From the NCBI GenBank assembly GCA_038380795.1, contig CM076266.1, positions 44,972,425 through 45,036,424 of the forward strand: DNA of 64,000 nucleotides. Reading direction: 5' to 3'. A program made the translations under genes and the position numbers. Of the stretch, positions 1 to 12,300 are shown piece after piece; positions within the stretch are counted from its first letter, which is position 1, and the number at the start of each line of letters is the position of its first letter. Under the pieces are notes generated by a model that ran no database searches, was not told the DNA's origin, and was given only the letters and a program-made list of their open reading frames with translations. This stretch comes from Pyrocephalus nanus (taxonomy: Eukaryota; Chordata; Aves; Passeriformes; Tyrannidae).

Positions 1-1374
1 TGAGAAAGAGAGGTCCAATCTAGAAATAATCGTGAGACTTAATGAAGATTTTTGAGATAAGTTAACGTTGATAATTTCTAAAGATATAAGGTGGATGAAA
101 AGATTCACAACAAAAAAGTGTTTATTAGAACACCTTTAAGAAATCTTGGGAAGTAACAAAAGCTGCTTTAAAGCTTCCTATTAAAGACTGAGTGAATTAG
201 ATAATTTTGCCTCCTGCAGCTTTAGTAGAGCTTTTTTGCTTAGCTCTTACTGCAAGGTTTAGCTGACTTTGAAGAACTTTAACAATCATTGTCATAAGGC
301 TTTTTGTGAAGTTGGTGACTAAAGAACTACATAAAACCTATTTTCAATAACTTTAAACAGACCTGAAGTGTGGTAACAAACTCTCTTGCTTGTGTCAGAG
401 CAATTTATAAGTCACAAACTAGTTTTGTGATCAAGCTAGATAAAAGGTCTGAAAGTTATACATAGATTTTTCGAGTTTTTAGAGATCTGTCATTTCAGTT
501 CAGTTCATGATACAGCCATTGCTAAAATGGACTTTCATTCTGGGGTAAGATCTGAACATAGGATAACTTTGTCCTCCTCCTGCTTGCCTTTCTTGGGCAC
601 CTCAAAAGTCAGAACAAGTGATTATACTAGCTCAGAGAATAGGTGAGAGACAGAAGCTCTTTGCCACACCTAGTAAAGATTTTGCATTTATATTGGAATG
701 TGAAAGCGTTTGCAAATAAGAGGAAGTCAGTGCTGAAATCTGGAATGATTATTAGTTATAGGAGCAATGATGGTCTCTGGGAGTCACAAACTCTAGTCAG
801 GTGTCTGCTATACCATGTGTTGGACAGTGGGCAAAGAGCCTAAACTGTGCTTTTCCTTGTGACTGGTACCAAAGTCTTTAATGCCTCAGATGTAATTTCA
901 ATATACAAAATGCTTTGTTCCCACTCCTCCTTTTTGGTTAACAAAAAGGGCACACTGGAAGGTGTTTCTTTGTGCCTAGCACTAACTGAAATATAGATAT
1001 TATAAAGAATGTTTGTAGAATTGAGGAGTATGATTAATGTAACCTAGGAAAACAGTTAAAAAATAAGGTGAGAAGTTATGGGCATTGATTGCCACTTTTC
1101 ACTCCATTGACAGAAGGTGAGCTTGCTTTGAGGCTAAGTGAGAGGAACCAGAGAAGGTACATTCTCACCAATATAAAATATTCTACAGGCATGAGCTGGT
1201 TTGTGTCCCATCAGTTCAGGAAACAGCTAAAGCTGGTACCACTGTGTGCCCCTAAGTAGGGCTTACCGAGTAATTGATTATTAATCATCTTATTATACAT
1301 CAATAAATGTTAATACTGGCAAAATTACGGAGAAGTTTTTCTTAAAGAAAAATACCTGATGGACATAAACTCTT
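1..1374. other. unique AT-rich sequence, no gene seen
   Basis: I see no exon-like reading frame, repeat or RNA gene here. The open frames are short (up to 66 codons at 643-843), have unremarkable composition and resemble no family I know. The CR1 copy that follows may begin a little earlier than I have drawn it, because its 5' edge is diverged. Confidence 0.6.
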
Positions 1375-2584
1375 TGGACACAGCCAGCATGGGGTTCATG
1401 AAAGTCCTGCTTGTAAGACCTGATTTCATTTTATGACAAGGTAACCCACCTAGTTCATCAAGGGAAGCCAGTTGATGACTTTTTGAATTTCAGTAAAGCT
1501 TTCGATACTGCCTCTCATAGTATCCTTCTGGACAAAATGTCCAGCAGTTGGGTAAATACATCATGCAATGGGTGAGTAATTGGCTGATGGGTTGGGAACA
1601 AAGGCTGATAGTAAACGGAGTTACATCAGGCTGGTGAGCAGGCCCTACTGGAGTTCCAGAGGGGGAACACATTCTTAGGCCCTGTATTCTTCAACATCTT
1701 CATCAGTAGCATGGACCCAGGACTTACATACTGCTAAGTAAGTTTGCAGATGACACTAAATTAGGAGGACCTGTTGACCCCCTCAAAGGCAGAGAGGCCC
1801 TGCAGAGAGACTTTGACAAATTAGAGGGTTGGACAATCACCAACCACAGGAACAGTTTAAAAGGAACAAGTGCCACATTCTGCATCTGGGAAGGGGCAAC
1901 CATGGATGTATGGACAGACTGAAAAACAAAAGGCTGGGAGAGCAGCCCCATGGAAAGTGACCTGGGGGTTCTGGTCAGCAGTGGGGACACTGCAGGCAGG
2001 AGGGCCAATAGTGCCCTGGGGGACATCAGGCACAGCATTGCCATACGCTTGAGAAAAGGGGTTGTCCCACTCCGTGCTGCACTGGGGTGACCTCACCTTG
2101 AATATTGTGTGCAGATTTGGGCACTGCAATGTAATAAAGATATTAAGCTCTTAGAGAGTGTCCAAAGATGCTGAAGGGTCTAGGGGGAAGCTGAGGTCAC
2201 TTAGTCTGTTCAGCCTGGAGGAGACTGAGGGGAGACCTCATGGGTCTCTACAGGTTCCTCATGAGGGGAAGAGGAGGGACAGGTACTGATCTCTTCTCTG
2301 TGGGGGTCAGTGACAGGATAGGAGGGAATGGCCTCAAGCTGTGTGAGGGGAGGTTTAGGTTGGATATTAGAAAAAGGTTGTTCCCCCAGAGGGTGACTGG
2401 GCATGGAACAGGCTCCCCAGGGAAGTGATCACAACACCTAACCAGACAGAGTTCAAGAAGCATTTGGAAAATGCACTCAGGCATATGGTGTGACTCTTGG
2501 GGCTGTCCTGTGAAAGTCCAGGAGATGAACTTCGATAATCATTGCGAGCCCCTTCCAACTCAGTATATTCTATCATTCTATGAT
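1375..2584 (+). mobile_element. CR1 LINE copy, 5'-truncated, + strand
   Basis: This is a 5'-truncated copy of the CR1 non-LTR retrotransposon. It carries the downstream part of the reverse-transcriptase ORF and the 3' UTR. Translation of 1489-1533 gives FSKAFDT followed by SHSILLD, and 1743-1769 gives FADDTKLGG, the catalytic Asp-Asp box. These two blocks lie in different frames, so at least one frameshift separates them. Further on, 2205-2260 matches the family stretch encoding LFSLEETEGRPH-type sequence. The end at 2566-2584 is the CR1 terminal repeat (TATTCTATCATTCTATGAT), with no poly-A. Many stops and indels, plus a garbled stretch around 1850-2150, make this a dead, fairly old copy. Family assignment is firm; the 5' boundary is approximate. 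Confidence 0.93.
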
Positions 2585-4986
2585 CAGCTGTCTAAGACAA
2601 TTATATTAAATAATTATCAGTGTAATCTTTCTAGAGGCCTCCATTCAACTGTACGTTTTTGGTGCAGTCTTTACAACTGTCATTCAATCTTTGACTTAAG
2701 GGTTCAGCTGCTGCAGTACTATGCTTTTAAGTCTGCCTCTTAAATTATCTGGATATTCCTACTGGTATAGAGATGGTGTCTGACTTTCTGAGCTACAGAG
2801 AGATATGTATGTTCTTTTAACTCTGCAGGTTTTGCCTGGTGGTTTCTGACAGTAAATTGAGGAACTCGTTTTTCATCTACAATATCCTCACATTTCTTGG
2901 GCCATAAAATAGGGCTTGCTGATTTGAAAAACTGATTTTGGATTTTGTTCTCAAGATTGGCAAAGGAAATAGCATATGTATGATGACCTTTATGACTGCC
3001 TGTGAAGCCTCTGCATTTGAGCTGATGTCTGAGAAAAGCTAAGGTGAAGAGATGGCACAGGAATGGATTTTCACTCTGGCAAAGTAACATTCATGGATGA
3101 AAAAGTGGAAAATGTACGTTTTTGAGCAGAAAATGTCTGTTCATTTGCTTTTTGTGCTTCTGTTCGGCTTCAGTCTAATTACTTTGTCAAGGGCAACTAG
3201 ACCCTAGGACCCTCATCTTAATGTTTGATAGGCTGACATAAATAAAACAAATAACATCAGCATTTTTTTAGGGCTGAAATCTCAAGTATTCTCTCAACTT
3301 TGTCATGTCTCCCATGTCTATTTCAGTAGTCACAGGCTATCAATCACCTATTATCTCAATTTGCATCACCCCTACTGAAGCCAGGTAACTGGGGGAGGCA
3401 AGAGGGGTAAGCTTACCATACTTTCAGCATCTCTCACCTTCATTTTGCTACATTATGTAGTCACTTTTACCATGACAGTGCACCACCAGTGCAACTAAAT
3501 ATCCATCTGGATAAATATTGATGATTTAAATGTTTAAATGATTTCAGTGTTGAACTACTTCAGTATCTTTTGCAGCAGGTTTATGGAAATCGTTCAATTT
3601 TTTAAAGGCAAAAGTGGTATGCTATTTGTATGTGTGTTTTAGGAGATGGCAATATAAAACACAATCCAGTGCAGCTGAATTGAAATGCATATATATTGTG
3701 GGTATAGCTATGCTCCAACACAAGAAAGCTAAAAGCCTTCTTTAGAAATTTAGTTGGCTCATAAACCAAGAAAGTAAATCTGATTTGAATTAATTAGTGA
3801 AACACTAAATTAATTTAAATGCTTCTTGACATTAAGAAAGTATTTTATTTGATGGCTAATTTTTTCTACATAAATTATTTCATGTCGGTTAGATATCCAC
3901 ACTTCATTGTTAATAATATATTAATTTTCTATATATTATTGATGCGATTTTGAGAATATTATGATAGCAACTGAATTTTCTTGTGAGTAGATTGAATCAT
4001 AAAAAGGGTCCTTGTAGTAGTCAGTTGAGTCTTTCTGTACAATAAATGCCTGTTAACTGAAGTGCAAATTAAATACTTATTTGCAGTACATAATATAAAG
4101 CATTAAGTATTAAAGAAAAAAAAGACTACATTATAGACTCACAGTGTGGAACCAAAAATAGGCAGCTTTAGAGCATGTTAAATATCCTTAGCAACCTGAT
4201 AAAATATGACATGGGAAACAGTTTACACTTGAGCAATTATCTGATAAGAACCAGCGCTCAAAGTGAGACTACTGCAGTGTGTGTACACAGATAGTGTATA
4301 CATAATTGAGCATGTGTACAGACCCACAGAAGGGCAAAGTATATGTCTGCTTCTATATCTACATAATAAAACAAAAGTTCATAATATGTATCAAAATTCA
4401 GTAGGCATGTAAAGAATAGAGATGGCAGATATTAGAGGATTAGAATAAAGAATGGTTTAGTTTATCTTTATAGTGACGTAGCTTTCTTGTAACTCCGGTG
4501 GAAGCATACTGAAATGCAGCTGAAGTAATACAGTGGTGAATTAAATCTAAGCATTATTGATGGTTGGAATTTATTGCTTTCCACTCATTCAAGGCAAATA
4601 AAAAATAAACAGACTTTTATATGTAATCGTTTATTCAGCTTGTTTTGGCTATCTTTTCAGACTCAATATTTTCTGCTTCTCTGGCACACTGGGAGAAAGG
4701 GTGTTTGCTTTCCTTTTGAGATATGTTGAAAATGAAGTGAAAAGTGTATCTACAGTGATTATTTGTCAGGTAGTAAGAGACTGTACAGATGAGGGAGTTG
4801 AATGAAAGCATTTCTAAGTCCCCCTATATTTCATGAGCTGCTATTTAAGGAAAATTTCCAAAGTACTCTGACGTCTTTGATTATCCAGCTTTTTGAGGCA
4901 AGCCAGGTTCTCAGCTGGCATAAATCAGCTTAACCCCACACCACAGCACTGACTTTCACAACTGCAGTTATGGACCTGTCAGATTC

Positions 4987-4991
<5 letters not shown>
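2585..4991. other. unique AT-rich sequence, one unexplained open frame
   Basis: No recognisable element. A 116-codon open frame on the - strand (2740-3090) begins just beyond the CR1 3' end. I recognise no domain in it and see no splice context, so I do not call it a gene. The rest (3.1-4.99 kb) has only short A- and T-rich tracts. Confidence 0.5.
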
Positions 4992-5027
<36 letters not shown>

Positions 5028-5037
5028 CCCCAGCTGT
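4992..5037 (+). repeat. (T)46 homopolymer
   Basis: This is an uninterrupted run of 46 T, the longest homopolymer in the window, preceded by CATGCC and followed by CCCCAGCTG. It could be a poly-A tail in reverse orientation or simple slippage. No retrocopy is recognisable on its left side. Its true length may vary between individuals or be misread in assembly. Confidence 0.95.
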
Positions 5038-5210
5038 TAATTTAAGGGGAAAAATGCACTGTTTGTCTGTCTGATTCATTGTTTCCAAAGAAATGAAAAT
5101 AAGCTCTTGTAACAGAAAGAAGTTAATCATAACTAGAGGTGTTGCTACACACTTTGTTACTACAATATTTATAGTTGTCCACTGAAAAAGTGGAAATGAT
5201 AGGCATTGAT

Positions 5211-5271
5211 TATTTCTTAAGAAAGTATTTTTTAAGAAAGTATTTCTTAAGAAAACACTTTCTTAAGAAAT
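5211..5271. repeat. palindromic 15-bp tandem array
   Basis: Three tandem copies of a 15-bp unit (TATTTCTTAAGAAAG and variants) occupy 5211-5255, followed by a fourth, shifted copy. Each unit contains the self-complementary core TTTCTTAAGAAA or a one-base variant. The outer copies also pair as a 15-bp inverted repeat (5212-5226 with 5257-5271). The array could extrude as a cruciform and looks like slippage amplification of a palindrome. Confidence 0.9.
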
Positions 5272-5804
5272 GATCAGAGGAATTCCAAATGGGTAATTAT
5301 CTTTGGAGGAGATAAAAACCTTTTATAAAAAAGCTGGAACAATTGTTAGGTGATCTATGTCAAAAAATCCACAGAGAAATCCTTTCACTCCATCTGTGCA
5401 GCCAGAAAGATGAGAATTGGCATGGGATCTGTTACTCTGGCTCAACATCACTTCATACCAAGACAAACCTCCTGTGATTACTCAAGAAGGTTTGAAAATA
5501 AACTGGATGGAAAAGTATTTTCTGTTCCCAGTTTTAATTTAAAGACGTAAGAAAATATCATACTTGGATGACAATTTTAAAACCTGGAAATATCAAACTG
5601 GAATGAAATTGTGACAGTCTGCTAAGCAAAGCTAAAGCAATGGCCCGAATTTATTTCTGTGTGAGTATAAACATATTAATCAACAACTGATAGCAGTGGT
5701 AGGCATTAATAACCAACAGTTTTCTCTTCCAAATTACATATCCTTTTTTCATTAAATGTCTGAAAGGTTCTAAAAGCAAAGTCAGATGAAGAAATCTTTT
5801 ATAA
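5272..5804. other. unique sequence before the first LTR
   Basis: A 66-codon + strand open frame (5350-5550) is the only open stretch and is not recognisable. The five bases before the LTR are TATAA. I do not find the same five bases right after the LTR. Confidence 0.5.
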
Positions 5805-6403
5805 TGTCCTGGTTTTGGCTAGGATAGAGTTAATTCTGATAGGTGGTAGAAGGTGCTAGAATTTTCTTCCAGCTGCTGTGTTTTTTGCAGTTAGTATAAG
5901 AGTAATGTGGATAACACTGATTTTTCAGTTGTTACTAGGTAGTGCTTACTCTAAGTGAGAGACTTTTCTATTTCCTATTCTCTGCTAATGAGGAGATGCA
6001 CAAAAAGCCACGAAGGAGCATAGCCAGGACAGTTGACCCAAACTCTCAAGGTGATATTGCATATCATAGAATGTCAATACTTTGTATATAAACGTGGGGG
6101 AGCTTGATAGGAGGGACTGACCACTGCTGGGGTGATCTGGGTATTGGTCAACAGGTGATGAACAGTTGTATTGTTCACCACTTGTCTTCCTTGGGTTTTA
6201 TTTGTCTCTATGTTACCTCCTTTTTAATTATTATTATTGTTATTATAATTAGGATTATTTTATATAGTTTTATTTTATTTCAATTATTAAACTGTTCATA
6301 TGTCAACCCATGGTGTTTATTACTTCTTTTTCTGATCCTCCTCCCCATCCCACCAGGTGAGCCAGTGGCTGTATGGTACTTTGTTGTATGAAATCCATAC
6401 TCA
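5805..6403 (+). mobile_element. solo LTR of an avian endogenous retrovirus (ERVL-like)
   Basis: This is a solo long terminal repeat with no internal gag, pol or env sequence next to it. It starts TGTCCTGGTTTTGGCT, the usual start of a widespread bird LTR family. It then has GAGTTAATTCTGATAG, a GCTGTGTTTT block and a GGACAGTTGACCCAAACT block. A TATA box (TATATAAA) is at 6085-6092, a TTA-rich microsatellite at 6224-6256, and an ATTAAA polyadenylation signal at 6286-6291. The final GGTTAAACCAC-type segment is eroded, so the right edge is uncertain by several bases and no target duplication is visible. The same family appears at 62079-62650 on the same strand. Naming it ERVL-like is from memory and from the 5-bp duplication of the other copy. 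Confidence 0.88.
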
Positions 6404-7194
6404 AATACTTCAACAACTTCATTCTAAGTACAACTACGTGAGTTAAACAGGAGACTTAGTACTTTAATAAAGTAATGTTTCATTCAAACACAAATGATAA
6501 CTACACTTTTTCTTTGAAATTTAAATTTTACGTTTAAATTCAAATAAAAGTACTGAAGTAAACAATTTCAATTGAAAAAATGCTTTTAGAAAAAAAATTT
6601 ATTTTAATTTAAACATTTTGACCATGTCAAAAGGCCCTATTCCAATCATTATAAACATGAAAGGTTTTAGAATCGTAACTTCTCCTGAATGTTTTTATTT
6701 CTGTAATATCTCCCACCAACAATTCCCACAAACCTATGAGGAGGTTTTGGCTAGTCCTGTTTCAGCTACATATGACTGGAGAAAAAAGGAAGAGTGATAT
6801 GAATCAATACAGTTCAGAAATTGGTGCTTCTAAATGTCATCTCTATACTAACCAGATGGTCATAGTGAGAAACAAACTTGAATGATTAGTGCTTAAGATG
6901 TTGGGTAAAAGAATAGACAAGCTGCCCAGCTTGGGTATTGAAACTGCGTAGCTGTAGGACCTTGCCCACGCTGTTAACTTATGACTTCTTTGTATCTCAT
7001 CCTCTAGTTAGGTCTTGTTTCACCCAGAGAGATGATGGATAATTTTTCAACTCCTGTATTTCTGGAACATTTGCTTCTCTGACAACTATACAAAATGAAT
7101 GTATTGCCTAAAAATCCCTGTGCTCAGAAGCAGTCACATCTCATTTCACTCTTCTTTTCTCTTTTTCATTTATAGATGTAGACAAACGTTTCTC
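6404..7194. other. unique AT-rich sequence, nothing recognised
   Basis: The stretch 6520-6620 is very AT-rich, with repeated TTTAAATT-type words. I see no coding or repeat signature. Confidence 0.5.
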
Positions 7195-7340
7195 TTTGGT
7201 TTTTGTTGTTGTTGTTTTTGTTTTGTGGTTTTTGTTTTAGTTTTATTTGTTTTTCTTTGTTGTGTCTTGGTTTTTCTGTTGATAGGTATTTTGGGTTTTT
7301 TTTGTTTTGCTTTGTATTTTTTTTTTTTTTTTTTTTTTTT
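7195..7340 (+). repeat. T/G-rich low-complexity tract ending in (T)24
   Basis: About 145 bases are almost wholly T and G (TTGTTGTTGTT, TTTGTTTTG and similar), ending in 24 T at 7317-7340. The Cys/Phe/Val-rich open frames here are artefacts of the base composition. Confidence 0.92.
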
Positions 7341-10300
7341 AAAGTTCAGGATGCTTACTTTTCACTTTTAGGGATTCAGGGAGTGTTTTTGTTACCTTGT
7401 GTAAGGGAAATGCTTCCTTTTTTTCTCTACAGAACAAAAAAATCCATTCACTTTCTCTCTTTATACCCCACTCCTCCATCAAACATTTTCATAAAAACAT
7501 GAAAAAACATCGGTATTTAAAATTTGTATTTTATCTATCCCAGAGAGACATTTGGCAAAATATTTGTCTTTATATGACTAAAAGAAAATTAAAGTGTATT
7601 ACCATCTTAGGTTTGTTATAGCTAATAGCATAGTGAATTTTTATGAATGCCATACAGGAAACAGTAATTAAGTATGCCAAATTAGACAGTCAAGAGTTTA
7701 GAAATAATAGAGTCAAGGTTACTTTAACAGGTGCATCTTTTTAATATCATTTTTAGTTGTGATTTGGTTTGTACCCCAAAGTCCCCTGATTTTTTCAGTA
7801 CAAAGACTAATTCACACATTTGCAGACGCCAGTCCTATCTCCCCCTACTGTGTTACTCCATACCTTCCTACTTTTCTTCACCAGTTTCTATCCCTAACTT
7901 ATGTTTTTTTCACTTTCCTCCACCCCAAATAGATCCTTTGCATCCTTCAGGAAATAGGACAATTGAAGCTTACTGAAAGAATAGTTAATGTTTTACTTCT
8001 GCATTAGAGGCTACAGATGCTTAATATGTAAGAGCGGGCTGAGAAATTGCAGGAAGGAAATGCTGAATCTATTTTACTGCTTTAACTGCTTGAGTTTCCT
8101 CTTCTGTTAAAATTCTTTTCATCTAATAAGAGACTAAAGACAAACATCAGCTGAGGTTTTTATTTTAGTCCTTCAGTCTGCCTATAACAACTGACCAATG
8201 CTAAGTACAGAAACAAAGGACATTCCTTTGCTAAGGTCATACTGAGTTAAAAAAAAGAGATAAGACTAGAAAAATCTGAATCATCTTTAAATATATATAT
8301 GCATACGTATAAATACCCATACAGAAATATATATACATAAACATAAATTTTGTGTTACAATCTTCACTAGGTATGTGTGGAATTACAATAAAGAATAAGA
8401 GCAGACTAGCTGTGTACAAACAACCACAGATACACACAGAAGTGTCCCTTCTTTTCTAACTTTCTTGACTTTGTTTGAAAGTACTTCTGGGTACCTGGGT
8501 ATGTATACTTGGGCATTGCCTTCTGGGATTCAAAGGGATATGGTAACATGCAAGTTGACAATAAAGTAATAAACACCACTGAGATGCAGCTGGAAACCTC
8601 CAAAAAGTGCCACTGGTATATGGAGTCATAAGCAGGCATTTTGTTTCTTGACTTATCAAACTCAAAATATTGTGATACAATAGAAGTAAGAAGTCCCATA
8701 AAATGATAAATTAAAATAAGTAATATATTTGGTGATAGTAATTTCACATTTTTGGTGTTCTTTTAGTGCTTTTGTCTTAGGTGTTTTTCTGTTACTGAGC
8801 TTCTTGCCAAAAACTGCTTCCATCTAAAGAAGAAGGTGATATAAAATTCTGACACTTGTGTTCAGAGTATAAATTCACTTTGATTTATTTTTAATTGTGA
8901 GACAGCGATAAATTACTGTGCAATTATCATGTTTAAAATGGCAAGATGAAGCAATGACAAGTCTTTTTAGATTTTTCTTTCCACTTCTACTAATAAGTGA
9001 ACAAGCAATGGTACAAAAATACGGCTTCATTTTGTTACTGTCACAACACTATTTGTACATCTGGTCTCTTTCATGTTTTTAAATTGCTTCCGCATTCTTT
9101 TGCCCTGAACTGAAATTTTTTAGCTCTTTCATTTTTGGTCTTTTTCTGCATATTTACGCTTTAGAAAACTGATCTGAATGATTGCAAAGAGATTAAGTCT
9201 TCCTGCAGACATGTTCAGAAAGATTAGCAATGTTTAATTTTTTGTTAAACTGCATAATTTTGAATTTATACATAGCTGTTCTGTGCCTTCACATTTGCAA
9301 TTTCTTAGCCTGGGTCTTGAGTTGAATTATGTTGCATTTTACAATATAAAATAGCTACACTCCTCAAATCATCTGGCCCAGGACCTATGTGCATCTGAGC
9401 AAAGGACATGTCTAAAAAGACTTTCATGTAAAACTTCCAGCTTCTACAACTTTCTAGGGTGAGGATGTATACAGCCTAACAGTGCTGACTGAAAACTTTT
9501 TAATTTTTCTTCCATCCTAAGCTTCTGCTGCTTCTTTTCTGCTTATGCTTCCTGAGAACTGTATTTAGGGATTTTTTAAAAAGGCAAAAATCTAGGTAAA
9601 ATATGCCATACCGGAACATATACATATGCATCAGCATGTGTGTAAAATATTTTTCTAGGCTTTTTAAAACCACATCTGTTAACTGAGGCCAGAGTGGATG
9701 TACTTCCCTCTTTCCACCTTTAAATAAGACTATTAGTCTTTAAAGAACTCATTCAGAAACTAGGAAACAGAATCCAGAATCTACTGCACTGAAACCCCTA
9801 GGAGATAATCAGGGTATTTCTGGAGTGAGATTTCTGTTCATCTTCATCTTTTTTGCTGAAATGATACCAATGAGTAGCACACCATTAATGTTGGAAAGAA
9901 AGAAAATTGTAATTCTGTACTCTGGGGACTCATCTGGGAAAAAACACCCAGATTTCCAGTTGCAGGAATTTTCATTCACGCTGTCTAATGACTGTTACTG
10001 GAAAATATGCAAACAGAACAGCATACAAGAACACTATGCATAAGTCTGTTTTATTTAAAGACACAACATTCTCTCAGATTTAACTTCTTCAGATTTGGAC
10101 TTAATTGCTTTCTCAAGCAACTGATCTTTAGTCCTGAGAGTGCTGCTCTAAAAAGGGCCACCGTATCTTCAGCTTATCTTGGTGACATCTTTTCTTAATC
10201 TGCCATACCTTAATAACACAGAGGTTTCTGTCATATATTTCTTACATTAGTTAATATCTGGAAAGCTTGATTAAATGCACACTTTTCACAATCCTGTTGA

Positions 10301-11488
10301 GTATGTGCAGTATATATTTACACATTTATAAGATTATGCACAAAGATGCATTATTTAGAACACATTTATACATCCTGTTGCAAATCCAGTATGCTTCTCT
10401 AACAGAAATAAAGGGCCAATCCCAGCACTAACAGGTTCCTGCCAAGTCATAGGAACTCTTCTTCTCCCACCTGCTGCGTTTGCTTCAATCTCTCAGTGCT
10501 TGAAAAAAAGTTGTGAAGCCATGGGAAATGGCATTATGATGATTAATAATAAACAGCTTTTGTTGCACGTCTTGAAAGTCTATTGGTGGAAAAAGTCACC
10601 TGTACTTGGACAATGCTCAGCATTTCCAGCATTAAGTCTGTAGTATAACCAATAGGACATAAAATAGTAGACTTCAGTTGATGCAGTCAAGTCTACACAG
10701 TGCACATGAAAAACAACTGAAAAACATTTCCAGAACTTACTTTTTCACACAAACTTTACTTCTGTTGTTGCAGTTCTGACACCTACAGAGAATGAGAAAC
10801 ACCTGCTTATGCTGATAACCTAATCATAAATAAGAAAAGATTTCCTTGCCTATGGGAGATGGGATAACGTTTCCTGAACAGTTTCCCTGTCCCAAAGGAA
10901 GAGTCATAAATTCTCTAACACAGACTAAAGAAATGACCAGCCTCTCAGTTTCATATTCAAGGTTATGCCTCATTTACTCAGCAATGTGGAAGGCGGTCAA
11001 AGTATTTTTTTGCTGATTGCACTCAATCTGTGTCATAAGACTTTAAGAACCCTCTGTTTAAATGTTTAAAGTAACTGAAGTTATATTAAAATAAATGGAT
11101 ATATGTTTTAATAAAAGAACTCATGAATTGAGTAAAAGTTTCAAGATATGCTTAATGATTATTTAAAAAATCTTGCATTTAAATACTCAGGAACAAAAGC
11201 TGCTGTTTATATCAGTTAACAGCTCTTTGAAACAGATGATTAACACAGACTTTTTCCATTGGTCAAAGTAAAAACCCACTACAAATATGTGTTACTATTG
11301 GCAAGTAACCATGAAAAAGTCTATTTTTATTGAATCAAACATAAATAATTTTTAATAAAATAAGTGAATTATTTTTTAAAATTGAGAATATATAAAAAAA
11401 GAATCAATATAAACATTTCTAATCATTTATTGTCTAGCAAAAGCTTGGGGTATTTTTATTTTCTCTTTTGCTACATCTGTAAAGATTT
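7341..11488. other. gene desert with minor low-complexity tracts
   Basis: Apart from an AT microsatellite-like stretch at 8288-8340 (ATATATAT interleaved with TACATAAA words) I see no element. The open frames in 7.4-8.75 kb and 9.8-10.2 kb are up to 113 codons, overlap one another on both strands, and match nothing I know. The stretch 11160-11420 is rich in TAAT and AATAAA words and could be conserved non-coding DNA, which I cannot test. Confidence 0.5.
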
Positions 11489-11546
11489 TACTGAAGTCAG
11501 TGGAGTTGCACTAGAAGAAAATTAGTCTGAGAATGTCAGGCCTCTA
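11489..11546. repeat. ancient amniote interspersed repeat, fragment
   Basis: The words ACTGAAGTCAGTGGAGTTGC and, 30 bases on, GTCTGAGAATGTCAGGCC match the two ends of an old repeat common in turtle, crocodilian and bird genomes (CATTGAAGTCAATGGAG ... TCAGGCCC). I know the pattern but not a secure family name. The copy is short and diverged. Confidence 0.5.
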
Positions 11547-12094
11547 GACCAGAAGAAGCAAATCCAATTCAAATGCTCGTTTTGGTTTTCTGAATGTTCG
11601 CAATTAATTAATATTATATACAATGTTAAATAAATCATCTTATTAAATTGGTGACAAAATGGAGAAAGACGGATAATTAATTTCCATTATAGAGACCTGA
11701 AAAGTGAAGCTTCAGACATCTGAGAAGCGAAAAGAAAATCTTAAGAAAGAATAACACCTGGATGAAACATACTAATTTTACTATGTGCCCTGGCCGTTAT
11801 CACGGAGATATCTGTTTTTGAAGGTGAAATATAGAGAGGTTACAATGACCTTTTTACAAGTGAGTATTTTAAGGGGCAAATGAGTGACAATCAAAAGCAG
11901 TGTGTTCTTGGGAAGAAGCAAAAAAAACCAAAATAGAAATAAAAAGAGCAAATGAGGAATACTTAGAGATGAGTTCTTGGGTATTTTATGAAACTGAAAA
12001 CAGCATGAGTGATTAAGTGTGGAAACTGAACCTCACCACTACAGTGAGTAGGATATATCTCTTCTAAATTACATGTCTGAAAGTCAGAAGTCTA

Positions 12095-12300
12095 GCACTG
12101 AACTGCTTGCCCTGGGCTTCCTTTGTAGTCAATAGAGAAATCTAGATATCTCTAGAGGGTGATTCATCTCTGACTAAAATAGGCACCTGAGATAGGTCAA
12201 ATGAATTGCCCTCTAGAGGTGCCTGGTTCTCTCGAGTTCAGACTTAGATGTCTAACTTTTAAATGTCTAAAGGTAGGTGAGATGAATTCCACTTCAGATC
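12095..12300. repeat. ancient AGGTGCCT-type palindromic repeat
   Basis: AGGCACCT (12181-12188) and its reverse complement AGGTGCCT (12217-12224) sit 28 bases apart. Nearby are GTCAATAGAGAAATCTAGA and ATGTCTAAAGGTAGGTGAG. Paired AGGTGCCT words with a GTCAATGGAG-like segment are typical of an old reptile-bird repeat. The boundaries are approximate. Confidence 0.42.

Noticed and set aside
1724..2576. Several overlapping open frames on both strands
   Set aside because: All lie inside the CR1 copy and are out of frame with its enzyme.
4992..5130. Processed pseudogene with a poly-A tail (reverse-oriented T46)
   Set aside because: The sequence to the right, where the body of a - strand retrocopy would lie, resembles no coding sequence I know.
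7099..7502. Phe/Cys/Val-rich open frames
   Set aside because: They are translations of a T/G-rich low-complexity tract and have no protein signature.
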